DNA of 64,000 bases, from contig CM019823.1 in the NCBI GenBank assembly GCA_009763385.1, forward strand, positions 97,785,104 to 97,849,103, in the 5' to 3' direction. Source of the stretch: Coix lacryma-jobi var. lacryma-jobi. Taxonomy: Eukaryota > Streptophyta > Magnoliopsida > Poales > Poaceae. Positions within the stretch are counted from its first letter, which is position 1. Every line of letters starts with the position of its first letter. A program made the translations under genes and the position numbers. Below are positions 11,401 through 22,134 of the stretch, piece by piece. The notes beneath the pieces are model-generated. The model did not search any database and was not told the DNA's origin. It worked only from the letters and a program-made list of their open reading frames with translations.

Positions 11401-13319
11401 ACGCGCCTCTCCTACAACTTCCTGATTTTAATAAGACTTTTGAGCTTGAATGTGATGCTAGTGGAATTGGTCTGGGAGGTGTTTTGTTACAAGAGGGAAA
11501 GCCTATTGCATATTTTAGTGAGAAATTGAGTGGGCCTGTTCTCAATTATTCTACTTATGATAAAGAACTCTATGCTCTTGTTCGAACATTAGAGACATGG
11601 CAGCATTATTTGTGGCCCAAAGAGTTTGTTATCCATTCTGATCATGAATCTTTAAAACATATTCGTAGTCAAGGAAAACTGAATCGTAGGCATGCAAAAT
11701 GGGTTGAATTTATTGAATCTTTTCCTTATATTATTAAACACAAGAAAGGGAAGGAGAATATTATTGCTGATGCTTTGTCACGGAGATATACTTTGCTGAA
11801 TCAACTTGATTATAAGATCTTTGGGTTAGAAACAATTAAGGACCAATATGTTCACGATGCTGATTTTAGAGACGTGTTGCTGCATTGTAAAGATGGAAAA
11901 GGATGGAACAAATTCATCGTTAGTGATGGGTTTGTGTTTAGAGCTAACAAGCTATGCATTCCAGCTAGCTCTGTTCGTTTGTTGTTGTTGCAGGAAGCAC
12001 ATGGAGGTGGCTTGATGGGACATTTTGGAGCAAAGAAGACCGAGGACATACTTGCTGGTCATTTCTTTTGGCCAAGGATGAAGAGAGATGTGGAGAGGTT
12101 TGTTGCTCGTTGCACAACATGTCAAAAGGCAAAGTCACGGTTAAATCCCCACGGTTTGTATCTACCTCTTCCTGTTCCTAATGCTCCTTGGGAGGATATA
12201 TCTATGGATTTTGTGTTGGGTTTACCAAGGACTAGGAGGGGACGTGATAGTGTGTTTGTGGTTGTTGATAGATTTTCTAAGATGGCACATTTCATACCAT
12301 GTCATAAAACTGATGATGCTACAAATATTGCTGATTTGTTCTTTCGAGAAATTGTTCGCTTACATGGTGTGCCCAACACAATTGTTTCTGATCGTGATGC
12401 TAAATTTCTTAGTCATTTTTGGAAGACTTTGTGGTTTAAATTGGGGACTAAGCTTTTATTTTCCACCACTTGTCATCCCCAAACTGATGGTCAAACTGAA
12501 GTTGTGAATAGAACTTTATCCACTATGTTAAGGGCTGTTTTAAAGAAGAATATTAAGATGTGGGAAGAATGTTTACCTCATATTGAGTTCGCTTATAATC
12601 GTTCATTGCATTCTACTACAAAAATGTGTCCTTTTGAGATTGTCTATGGCTTCTTGCCACGTGCTCCTATTGATTTAATGCCTTTGCCAAGTTCTGAAAA
12701 AATGAATTTTGATGCTAAGCAACGTGCTGAATTAATGTTAAAATTGCATGAAGCCACTAAAGAAAACATAGAGCGCATGAATGCTAAGTACAAATGCGCT
12801 GGAGATAAAGGTAGAAAGCAATTGATTCTGGAACCTGGGGATTTGGTTTGGTTGCATTTGCGAAAAGATAGATTTCCAGAACTGAGAAAATCCAAATTGA
12901 TGCCTAGAGCTGATGGTCCTTTTAAAGTGCTGCAACGAATTAATGAGAATGCATATAAGCTTGATCTTCCTGCAGATTTTGGGGTTAGTCCCACATTTAA
13001 CATTGCAGATTTGAAGCCTTATTTGGGTGAGGAAGATGAGCTTGAGTCGAGGACGACTCAAATGCAAGAAAGGGAGGATGATGAGGACATTAACACCAGC
13101 AATACATCCTCTCCGACACAACCTATAGCTGGCCCTCTTACTCGTGCTCGTGCTCGTCAACTTAATCATCAAGTGAGTTCCATGATAAGCTCTTGTCCAT
13201 CTTGTTTAGACAATGGAAACGCGTGCACTCTTCTTTTGATTAGGAACCGAGGAGAAGACCGAAAGGGAGAAGGACTCGCGGTAGCCGGATTCGGACTGCA
13301 GCAAAGCGCCAACTTGTGA
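8415..13319 (+). CDS. Gag-pol polyprotein of the CRM-like element
   Basis: One open frame of 1,634 residues encodes all proteins for copying and integrating the element. It has a charged coiled N-terminus, a retrotransposon gag region (about residues 145-320), a CCHC zinc knuckle (from about 386), an aspartic protease with a DGGS-type active site (about 491), reverse transcriptase with YFDD (about 865-868), and RNase H (about 1010-1130). Integrase follows, with an HHCC zinc region (about 1196-1238) and catalytic D1265, D1326 and E1362, giving the canonical D,D(35)E spacing, then a GPY/F-like module near 1500. No canonical chromodomain is seen. The last 80 residues are encoded inside the 3' LTR, a feature known in CRM-clade elements. 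The start is the first ATG after the leader. There are no stops or frameshifts. Confidence 0.92.
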   Translation: MTGGDDDNETLHTPRTKGIIQHFERKVKLHTEGLDNDLQVTNEKLGQLEATQMATNNKLTSLEESVASVDKSLAALLRRFDDFHTEDKEKHKEEKEGDREHGSHEDDYTADTEHDDQDARDRRRLRHNRRGMGGNRRREVHNNDDAFSKIKFKIPPFDGKYDPDAYITWEIAVDQKFACHEFPETTRVRAATSEFTDFASVWWIEYGKKNPNNLPRTWDALKRAMRARFVPSYYARDMINKLQQLRQGAKSVEEYYQELQTGMLRCNLEEDEEPAMARFLGGLNREIQDILAYKEYNSVTRLFHLACKAEREVQGRRASARTNISAGKANSWQQRMTTTPSTRMSTPSSSDKTRAAPTNSVAKTMQKPAASTSSVASTGRTSNIQCHRCKGYGHMMRDCPNKRVMIVKDDGECSSASDFDEDTLALLATDHAGNEEQIEEHINAGEADHYESLIVQRVLSAQMEKAEQNQRHILFQTKCVIKERSCRMIIDGGSCNNLASSDMVQKLALNTKPHPHPYYIQWLNNSGKAKVTRLVRINFSIGSYKDIVECDVVPMQACNILLGRPWQFDRDSMHHGRSNQYSFLYHDRKIVLHPMSPETIMQTDVARATKAKSESNKNDKSVIGNKDVIKLKGRCMIATKSDINEFNASTSVAYALICKDALITIEDMQCSLPPAVANVLQEYSDVFPSAVPAGLPPLRGIEHQIDLIPGASLPNRAPYRTNPEETKEIQRQVQELLDKGYVRESLSPCAVPVILVPKKDGTWRMCVDCRAINNITIRYRHPIPRLDDMLDELSGAVVFSKVDLRSGYHQIRMKLGDEWKTAFKTKFGLYEWLVMPFGLTNAPSTFMRLMNEVLRAFIGKFVVVYFDDILIYSKLLDEHLDHLRAVFNALREARLFGNLEKCTFCTDRVSFLGYVVTPQGIEVDQAKVEAIQGWPVPKTITQVRSFLGLAGFYRRFVKDFSTIAAPLNELTKKGVPFEWGKTQENSFDMLKDKLTHAPLLQLPDFNKTFELECDASGIGLGGVLLQEGKPIAYFSEKLSGPVLNYSTYDKELYALVRTLETWQHYLWPKEFVIHSDHESLKHIRSQGKLNRRHAKWVEFIESFPYIIKHKKGKENIIADALSRRYTLLNQLDYKIFGLETIKDQYVHDADFRDVLLHCKDGKGWNKFIVSDGFVFRANKLCIPASSVRLLLLQEAHGGGLMGHFGAKKTEDILAGHFFWPRMKRDVERFVARCTTCQKAKSRLNPHGLYLPLPVPNAPWEDISMDFVLGLPRTRRGRDSVFVVVDRFSKMAHFIPCHKTDDATNIADLFFREIVRLHGVPNTIVSDRDAKFLSHFWKTLWFKLGTKLLFSTTCHPQTDGQTEVVNRTLSTMLRAVLKKNIKMWEECLPHIEFAYNRSLHSTTKMCPFEIVYGFLPRAPIDLMPLPSSEKMNFDAKQRAELMLKLHEATKENIERMNAKYKCAGDKGRKQLILEPGDLVWLHLRKDRFPELRKSKLMPRADGPFKVLQRINENAYKLDLPADFGVSPTFNIADLKPYLGEEDELESRTTQMQEREDDEDINTSNTSSPTQPIAGPLTRARARQLNHQVSSMISSCPSCLDNGNACTLLLIRNRGEDRKGEGLAVAGFGLQQSANL
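13066..13078 (+). other. Polypurine tract inside the coding frame
   Basis: The purine-rich run AGAAAGGGAGGA lies immediately before the 3' LTR. It is translated as part of the polyprotein, so it serves both as primer site and as codons. Confidence 0.75.
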
Positions 13320-13995
13320 CCGCCACCACGGTTGCATACGGATTCGGATTCAGGCGCTTCAGGACTTGTTGGAAAGCTTATCAAGTTTACTTTCATATGA
13401 ATCAAGTCCCACGTCAATATCTGTTCGGCAGCAGCGGCAATGATCCAATTACCGTCGACAGGTCTTGCTGTCCAGGGTGCTGCGTCACCTCATTTTGGGC
13501 TTATGGCCCATGTATCAAGTTGGGTCCATTAGGGACGCGTCCTAGGGTTGGAGGACGACCCCAACACTCTTTTGGTCGTCAATCCATCTACTTATATCCC
13601 TCTATAGCCGCCATGGTCGGTTTGGGTTTTGTTTAGATCAAGTTTAGCCTTAGCTACTTGCTTGTAGGCGCGCGTGCAGGATCAGCCGCCCGTCTCCTTG
13701 TCTTCGGAACCCCATTGTAGATTAAGATTCAGTTTGAAACCTTCAATTTCATCTTGCAAATTCAGTGCTTGTTTCCTCGTTCTTGCTAGTTCTTCGATTG
13801 CTTGCAGGACGGGAGCCCTAGGGGCTGGTTGTCGCGCTCCACAAGATCGTGACGGCTATTGGACGTGGTGTATCGGTTGCTAAGGCGCGGTCTTGAGGGC
13901 TGTAGTCGGGCCGTGAACGTCATCTCCATCCACCAATCGAGTTATCCCCGTTTCTCATCGAAAGATCGGGCAAAAACCCTAGCGGGTTCGCATCA
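13079..13995 (+). repeat. 3' LTR of the CRM-like element
   Basis: 917 bp and by eye identical to 6332-7248. Its first 241 bp encode the C-terminus of the polyprotein, ending at TGA (13317-13319). Confidence 0.9.
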
Positions 13996-14000
13996 GCTAG

Positions 14001-14811
14001 TCCCTCAAGATAGAGGCAAGGGCTCAACACAACTGGCAAAGTGCTCCGAACCAATTGGAAATTTCAAAAATTTATCACGAGCAAAACTCCCCCTTGCATG
14101 GTGCACACAACCGATTCATCTCCCCTATTTGAACATGGGAGGCATGATTTGTCCAAATTCTCCCCCTTAGTTGAAAATGCACTATCAAGCAAAAGGAACC
14201 AAAAGCAATTTTCTCCCCCTTAGAAAATGCACCATCAAAAAATGCCAACAAGAGAAGTTCTCCCCCTTCCAAAATGCATATGAGTCACAATGCAAGTTAG
14301 CAGCTTTAGGAATATAGTCGAGAAAATGCAAAGATGCTCTAAACAGTATAGCTCCAACGACTTACTAGAAAGCATACAAGCTAGCGAAGGCTCAAACTAA
14401 TCACCAAATATGAAATATGAACATATGAGCAAAGTGAGCAGTTTTTAGCCAAAAAGTTATTCACCATCAAAATAGCACAAAATATGTATAGACAGGAAAT
14501 CAGACAAGTGCTAAACATGTATACAAGGTGAACTACCCCTAGCACAGTTCAATCATCATGCTATAGAATGAAACATAGATTTGTGTACCCAAATTTTATC
14601 GGAGTTGCAGCGGTTTAGGTTACACAAGTTCAAATTTCAACATGTGATTGCGAGAGGTTGAAAGCTTGTCATTGCCTAACTTTTCAACTGTGCGAAGCCT
14701 ATGCAGAAGCAATCAGAAGCTTAAAGCAACAGTTTCGGTCATACACTACACAGCTCAAGTTTAACTCAAAGTGCAATGAGAAACAGTCTCGAAACTGTGA
14801 TGTGTTGACAA
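14001..14811 (-). other. Sirevirus 3' non-coding segment with repeated polypurine-like tracts
   Basis: Interior of the Sirevirus between the CRM-like and CACTA insertions. On the minus strand AAGGGGGAG-type tracts occur near 14086, 14160, 14212 and 14260, in addition to the one at the LTR. Repeated polypurine tracts upstream of the 3' LTR are a reported Sirevirus trait. No coding frame is evident. Confidence 0.7.
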
Positions 14812-15065
14812 CACTACAAGAATTCTGTTAATCCGTGATGGAAAATTTCTGTCACAGATCACTGAAAAACCGTCAGCAAACAACATATATGATTGTTTTA
14901 GAAATCATCACGGATTGAGCGTCATCGATTGACCTGCGTGACGGTTTGTAAAAAACCATCACAGATTAACAGAATTAGTGACGGTATTAAACCATCACCA
15001 TATAGCCTGAGGCCTAGTTAGACCAGCCCAGGCCCATTTCCTGTGACAAAAAATAACCGTCACTG
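14812..15065. repeat. CACTA 1 left subterminal repeats
   Basis: Motifs of the type CCGTCAC, GTGACGG and ATCACGGATT occur repeatedly in both orientations. In CACTA elements such subterminal motifs bind the smaller transposition protein. Confidence 0.75.
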
Positions 15066-15739
15066 ATGAACTACCACATCATCATAGCTGCTTACGTGGC
15101 TGCTTACATGGATGATGACGTGGACATAACTCAGCCCATTTGTTAACAAGCCAGAATCAAAGATGGGCTAATTTTGGCCCAATTTCAGTCACTTTCGCAG
15201 CAATATTTCAGCCATTTGCAGGCCCATTTCAGCACATTGCAGCCCAAATTCGTTACTAATTTTTAGCCCACTTTATTTTCCACTTCTACAACATATATAG
15301 CCCATACAGCCGATTTTTTAACATTCAACCCACAAGTAATATTGTATCGGCACATTAAATCAAAAATCTCATGTTTCCATCCAATAACATATCATATATA
15401 TTTCCATCCAACATTAGATTACACAAGTCTACATCCAGCAATAATTACCATAGAATTCCATACAACCTTACAGTTCACCATGGCAAAACCAACAACACAG
15501 ACTCCAAGAAAAGCATACAGCAAAATGCATACATCAAAATCTCATGTCCAGCAGGTTGATGCATCCAGCAACTGTAGCAAAATGCAAGTAGCAGAAGCAG
15601 CAAAATGCAAGCAGCAGCAGGAGCAAAATATATACCACCATGTATGACTTAACTTGGTCGAAATTGACTTGACACAAGTTAGCAGCAGCAAAATTCATGA
15701 GTTAGTGGGAAAAGACATGCACCATGCATGCCTTAACTT
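15066..15739. other. CACTA 1 non-coding segment
   Basis: Downstream of the second gene in transcription order. It contains short repeats of 'gcccatttcagc' and 'agcagcagcaaaatgca' types. No gene is supportable. Confidence 0.5.
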
Positions 15740-18700
15740 GATCGAAATTGACTGAGCAAAAGATTAAGTTTTGCTTCTATCTCAGATTGACTCCTCTTCA
15801 TCTCCTCTCGGTCGATAATCCTTGTCTGCTCAGATTCTTGCACTTTATTTGACAAAATCAGCCACCTACATACGAAGCTCAGCATTGGCCCTTTTCTCCG
15901 CTTCCAGTTCCGTCTCAGTGTTCTGCTCACTAGATCTTGGTCGGGCATTATGAAACCCCACATTCTGCAAGAACTGATTCTTCTTGGTGTTCTCATCAAG
16001 CACATCAGCAACAACTTGAGCCGCAGACTTAAGTTTTTCACCTTCTGTTGTTGTAGATAGCTTGTTTTCTATCCGAGTCTAGCAAGCAAGTTGGAAACAT
16101 GGTTTATGTTGAGAGAATTAAAAATAAGCATTACGCAGATCAAAGTTTAAAAATTATCTTACAATAGCCTCCTGTACAGCAGGGGTGTAACATTTTTTTC
16201 TCTTGCTGTAGTGGAACTCCTTGAACAAATCAAATGCACTAGGTTCTTCATCATTGTATTTGTCGTCCTAAGAATAACATATATGCATTAGGCCCAGCAT
16301 CAATTAAGATGTTAAAAAAAAATTGGACAACTACTATTCAAATAAAAATCTAGAAGAACATGTTCAACTAACAATAGGATCAACCTGGATAGCTACTGTT
16401 CAACTAAAAATCTGGAAGCACATGTCCAACTAAAAAATAGATAGTTAATGTTACACAATAGCAGCAGTAGCTTGTTACAATAGCAGTAGTAGCTATCCAA
16501 ATTTTACAAAGACAATTTTCTACAATCTAGCAGCAGTAGCTAGTTACTATAGCATGCAACACCATGTTAGAAATAGCTTAATATGGTGTACGATACAACA
16601 ACAGCTTAATATGGTCATCACAAGAGCACAACATGTTAAAACACAATAATATGTAAATTTTTCCTTACATTACAGCTGCAACATGACAAGTTGTGTTCCC
16701 ACATAAATAAATACATCTCAAATTCCCAAGATTATGTAAAATGGGAAAACATTTCAGCAGTATGAAAATTATTGATGAGCTTCATATAGAAAGGTTTACC
16801 ACCCTAGCATGCTTAAGCAACAGTTGCATACATTTATTTATATGGTGCTTAACACAACCCACTTACAAAATTTTCAACATGAACCATGTAGGCATGAGAT
16901 CCGGTTGTATGATGGTACTTAACATTCCCTCTGTTGTCTTTGTTGTTTTGACACATCTCCTACATCAAAGAGAAAAACATGTAAGTTTAGTGATAGATTA
17001 GCATGTACAAGGCATCATTCTGGCAACATACCATCTTTTTGGGACTCTTCCAAGATTCTAAAAGTTGAAGCCACTGTTCATTAGTCATGCATTTGACTGG
17101 AGAAGTTTTTGTAACCAAATGCAGTGGAAAAGGATCAAAATATTCTTGTTTCACCCTATATCTTTGTTGGCGAACTGCAGATTTCATCATCTCAAGACAA
17201 GCCTTTTCAACTGTTGGATCCTCTGTGTTTATGTCAAACTTGGCCTAATTGAATGAAAAAACATGTATAGAAAAGAATATCAATTCAGTAATTTATGGCA
17301 TAGAACAACAAACAATGGTTCTTATATTGAGAGTAAATGTGAAAAAGAACCGGAGAATGTAATTACCTTTAGTTTTCCTAAGAATAGATCAACGTACGCA
17401 GATGTAGCTTCTTTCTCTTTTGGTTCTCTCTCTTTTGGTACTTTGTCTTTTGAACTTGATGTAGGTTCTTTCTTGTATAGCTTCCAATGCGGGAGTATAG
17501 GCACATGGTTCCTAACTATGATGTTGCATTCACTTGCAAACTTTGCAGCAACAAGAGGAACCACCGGCCTTATATTCCCTTCAGTTATGACAACTTGCAG
17601 CTTGCCACGGCGCGATCGATTTAACCTTTGGAGACCAAGTCCCATATTATTTCCCCGGTCCCTTCTCTCCCCTCCTTGTACATTAAAAATAAAAATAAAA
17701 TTATTGAAGTGAAGCAAACATTGATCCAATATGATCATGAATTTAAAGCTTTGCATACAAATATTGATCAACTGAGACAATATGAAATATGGAAAACAAA
17801 TGAACAGTCACCTTCGTTGGTAATCTGGTTGTGGTCACCATGTTGGGTAATGCCATCAACTACATCAGCCACAAGAGTGTTGCCAACATGCTGGTTCAAG
17901 CCATCTAAAAAAAGGACAGCATGTAAGAAAGCATTCATCATACAAACAGAACTTATAGAACGATAGTACGAATCCGTCACCTCCATTGTCCATATGGCTG
18001 TGCTGATTATGCCAGTTAATTGCATCTGACCCAGTGGTCATGTGAGTGTTGTCAAGTATAGCAGAGTTATCACCTAAAATTAATGGTAGTAAAGTGAGTT
18101 CACCATGTTACCAGGTAGGTGCATATCACTTCTCCGGCAGAGAAGGTACGATTTTAATTCACGTAAAGCATACTAGTTTCTGGTATGTTCAGTATATCAT
18201 CAATGTTTTGTAACACACCACAGCATGATCCAACAACCATTTACCGGAAAGGTTAAAAGCTTAGCAAGCAAACAAGAAGGAAGCATGGAATAAAAGAATT
18301 TTTTATACAAGTTGACCCCACTTTTTAGTGTCAAACAATAGATTTCAAAATTTTGTTGCATAGACCATGTTATACCTAAAACTCTGCTTAACATATAGAT
18401 AAACTTGAAATAGCATGGTGAACATTTTTCATAGCTGACCCAATAATGGAATGAAACTAAGTAATGTGGCAGTAAACTAGCCTTCAACAGCAGGCTGTGT
18501 GTGGTCATCTAAGTTGCCAGCAATTTCTCCAGCATGACTCTCATTAGCTCGAGATGGAGGTGGCACACAAATGTCACTTGCATCTCCCTGGGCAATGTTT
18601 TTCTTTGACCTTGTATCTCTAGTAGATGTTTGATGTGCAAAAACTCTCTTGCGAGACTGAAACTTGAATCCACCAGGGGGAACACTTGTAGTTTGGTTAT

Positions 18701-18850
18701 TAGTTTTCTTGTGAGTCTTCTCCTTAGAGCACTGCTACAAATGAAAGTGCATGTAATCAACATAGTATTAGAGAGTTATATTAAATTAAGAACAAAAATA
18801 ACAAGTTAAGACATGACAATATGGAGGAATTAGCACCTTAGCATTGTCAT
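15740..18850 (-). pseudogene. CACTA second gene, Transposase_24 (Ptta/En/Spm) type, degraded
   Basis: A multi-exon minus-strand relic. In order of transcription: an acidic exon ending at a GT near 18843; a lysine-rich exon (about 18735-18485); short exons near 18075-17980 and 17905-17815; the core exon (about 17680-17368) with RNNMGLGLQRLN-type sequence, 'RPVVPLVAAKFASE' and 'VRNHVPILPHWK', which resembles the Ptta/En/Spm transposase family; an exon near 17246-17030 with 'EQWLQLLESWKS'; an exon near 16265-16165; and a last coiled exon near 16080-15760. At least three stops interrupt the last exon. Family members act with TNP2 and bind subterminal repeats. Exon edges are approximate. Confidence 0.65.
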
Positions 18851-18853
18851 CAT

Positions 18854-21177
18854 CTATGTAACATCCTTCACCATTATCATCCTGTAAAGGATCATACTCA
18901 GACTCACAGTCTTCACTTTGATACTTGTTATAATTAATGTCTTCACTTTGATTCTTGTCAGAATGAGCAGCATCTTCTTGTGAAAAAATTCGGTTGTACT
19001 CATGATCAGGAAGTCCAAGTTACTTGTTATAATTATAGGGATTTCTTTCTTCATTTGAACCAGCACATCCTTGTTAAGAGTTCTACTGCACAATTCCCTA
19101 AAAAACCTCCCCAACTCAGCTATTGCTTCATAAATATCCCTGTCCAGAAATCCTCTCATGGCAGCTGGCAAAATTCTTTGCAAGAGAATGTGACAATCAT
19201 GTGTTTTTAGCCCTTGTACCGATGTTCCCTCAGCATTTAAACATCTTGAGATGTTGGAAGCAAATCCATCTGGAAACTTGATCTCTTGTAAAAAAGCACA
19301 AAAAGCCTTCTTCTGTTCAGTGGACAAGGTATATCTTGCATGAGGCATCTCTCCGTCCTCTCTAAATTGCAGCTCCTTTTTAATACCCAAATCTTCCAAA
19401 TCAAGCCTCGCTTCAGCTGTGTCTTTTGTTTTGCCCTTTATATTGAGAATTGTCCCAATTAGGTTCTCACATATGTTTTTTTCAATGTGCATCACATCAA
19501 GATTATGTCTCACCTTTAACTTTTTCCAATATGGTAGCTTCCAAAAACTAACCATCCGGCTCCAAATTTCCACATGCCCCCCTACAGAGTTGGAACGCTT
19601 CCTTTTACCAGTTTCTTGTGGCTTCCCAGGTCTGACGTCTTTAACTCTATCCAATTCAGCCAGCAACTCTTCTGTACAGAATTTACCTGGTGGATCATTG
19701 CTTTCGTGAAGTCCAGTAAACTCATTGTTTCTCCTCAAAGGATGTTCCTTTGGAAGGAAACTGAAGTGCCCAAAATAACCAATTTTGCTCCTTAGCGCAT
19801 ATGAAAGAGGATGCTTGTCACAATGGAGACAAGCAAAATAGCCCTTTGTTGTACGTCCGGAGAGAGTGCTCAAAGCTGGGTAATCATGGATGCACCACAA
19901 AACTGCTGCACGAAGTTTAAATGATTTACCAGTAATAGCATCATAAGTATCGACACCTGTCCAAAGCTCATGTAAATCCTCTACAAGAGGCTGTAAAAAT
20001 ACATCGAAGTCCTTCCCGGGTGATTTCGGACCTGGAATAAGGAAAGCCATCATAAAGTTTCATTCCTCCATGCACTCCCACGGTGCTAGGTTGTATGGCA
20101 CAACAAGCACATGCCACATGCTATATTTTGTGTTCTTTTCTAAAAAAAGGATTGAACCCATCAGTAGCTAGGCCAAGTCTAAGGTTTCTTGCATCCTTTG
20201 CAAAATCTGGATATTCACGGTCAAAATCTTGTCATGCTTCACCATCAGCTGGGTGGCTCATATTCTTCTCAATGGGCTGTCGCTTTAATTTGTGCCATTG
20301 TGCCGCTTCTGATGCTTCTTTGGTCGAAAACATCCTCTTCAGCCTAGGTGCCAATGGAAAATACCGTAAAACTTTTTGTGGAATCTTCTTTCTTTCTGCA
20401 TCCTTCCATCTCGAGAGCACAAACTGGGCAGTTGTCATGCTTGCCATATTCCTTTCTAAACAGCACACAATTATTGTAGCACACATGTATTGATTCATAC
20501 CCAAGACCCATTTCCTTTAGAATACCCTTTGCTTCATCATATGATTTTGGGAGTGTATTATATTCTGGGAAAGCTTCAGCTAATAGCTTCATGTGTGCAG
20601 AAAAAGCAGAATTGCTGATCCTATATAATGACTTCATATGAAGAAGCCTTACCACAAATGAGAACCTTGAAAATTTGGTACAGCTAGGATAAAGTTGACG
20701 CTTTGCCTCTCTCATGACAATCTTCAAAAATGAATCTTTATCATGAGGTTCTTCTTCTTTAGCACCAACTTGATTTTCTTCATCCGGTCTTGCTTGTGCC
20801 GCTGCAGTCTGTAGATCTCCTCAAATTCCTTCCAAACGATCACCATGGTTGTCATCCTCTGTCACACCATCATCATTGTCTAACCCTTGTGTGGAACCAT
20901 CATCATTGGCATTCATATCAATAGGATGCTCAATAACATTGACATCTAAGCTCTCTCCATGGTGAATCCACCGAGTATAAGTAGTTTCCATACCATTAAT
21001 CAGTATGTGCTTCTTCACAACACCCTGTCTTCGGTACTTTTGATTAAGGCATCTGCTACAGGGGCACAAAATTTTAACATTCTCATTGAATTTCCCCTAA
21101 ATGAAACTCATAAATTCTTTGACACCATCAATGTATTCAGGGGAAAATAGTCTGCTATGCACCCAACTTCTATCCAT
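18854..21177 (-). pseudogene. TNP2-type CACTA transposase, degraded
   Basis: The catalytic transposase relic of CACTA 1. The N-terminal Transposase-associated domain starts at the ATG at 21177 and has the CPC.RC and W.HGE signatures (about 21070-20950), but a stop lies at 21097-21099. A middle region (about 20730-20060) contains a 'CPVC' motif and the family's ATDGFNPF segment near 20160, with a frameshift near 20410 and a stop near 20230. The longest undamaged part (18854-20053, 399 residues) is the Transposase_21 core and the start of DUF4218. DUF4218 breaks off after 'KKEIPII' near 19045 and runs into unrelated sequence that reads, in another frame, as the acidic N-terminus of the second gene. 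This points to an internal deletion. Confidence 0.85.
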
Positions 21178-21894
21178 CTAATCAAACATTGTGGATAAAC
21201 CACAATCAGCAAGGTACACCAGTTACATCCAACAAAATGAAAAAAAACAGAATATATATATAATTTTGATGCTATGCATATTGAGAATCTAATTTTCAGA
21301 CTTAAATTACAAAGCTTGTGAAACTAGCTAGAAGACAAAGTTTTGTTCAGTTTCAATAATTGGAGGGCCCTCGATAGCTGGTTTCATTGTTCAAGATTAA
21401 AGTGGCATAGTAGTGGTCAAAGTATGTCTTCTCTATTATTCATAAATGTCTTTTGTTATCTGCAAAGTGGCATAGTACTGGTTGAAGTGGATACGTCGTC
21501 CTACATGGTTTATATATACCACTTCTGCTCCTATAGTTCATCTTAGTTCCCACGAGATGGACTTCAAGGTCTCCTTCAGTTCTTGCTACATCAATGGTTG
21601 TTTCATCATATGCTAAACATCAAGAAGAAACCAATTTATAAATCTGTGTTTACAATCAATTCATATTTTTCATTGTTTCAGTGACCTGTACTTTAGGAAA
21701 TTCTGTCAAGCATCATCTTTTCTTTCCCAAATTTAAATGACAGTTCATATATCAAGTATTTTTTCCATTACAATATTTATCGAATTAATTATAGAAAACT
21801 GAGAAAATAGGATCAGAAGAACATAGAGGAGCTAAATCAGTAAATCCCTCACCTTTGGGCTTTGGCCGTCCTAGTGGCTGGTGCTGCACTGATG
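21178..21894. other. CACTA 1 region upstream of the transposase
   Basis: AT-rich sequence with no supportable gene. It probably holds an intron or leader of the minus-strand transposase transcript. Confidence 0.4.
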
Positions 21895-22060
21895 CTCAGC
21901 TCAGCTACAGAGCTGCTGCTTGCTTGCACGCAGGGCGCTCTGCTGCTGCTTGCTTGCACTCAGCTACAGAGTTGCACTGCTGCTTGCTTGCACTCAGCTA
22001 CAGAGCTGCACTGCTGCTTGCTTGCACACAGAGCTACAGAGCTGCTCAACTATAGAGGAG
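21895..22060. repeat. Tandem repeat, CTGCTTGCTTGCAC type
   Basis: About four imperfect units containing GCTGCTTGCTTGCAC followed by CAGCTACAGAGCTG. Long apparent reading frames here come from the repeat and are not taken as genes. Confidence 0.75.
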
Positions 22061-22134
22061 CTGCTGCTTGCACGTCCCTGGCAGGTTGGCGGCCCGTCCT
22101 GGCCTCCCTCGGCTGGCCTAGCAGGCTGCAGCTG

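Larger units (their letters stand above)
6332..13995 (+). mobile_element. CRM-like Ty3-gypsy chromovirus, apparently intact and young
   Basis: The 7,664-bp element is flanked by the duplication GCTAG (6327-6331 and 13996-14000). The two LTRs are both 917 bp and I see no difference between them. They begin TGATGAGG and end GCATCA, so the termini form the TGATG/CATCA inverted repeat typical of the CRM clade. The initiator-Met-type primer site, one uninterrupted polyprotein and the polypurine tract are all present. Assignment to the CRM clade rests on the LTR termini, polyprotein motifs and extension of the reading frame into the 3' LTR; the centromere-targeting subgroup is not established. Confidence 0.9.

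Noticed and set aside
13000..13100. Chromodomain at the C-terminus of the CRM-like polyprotein
   Set aside because: The region after the GPY/F module lacks the aromatic cage pattern of a canonical chromodomain. I left the call as CRM-like on other grounds.
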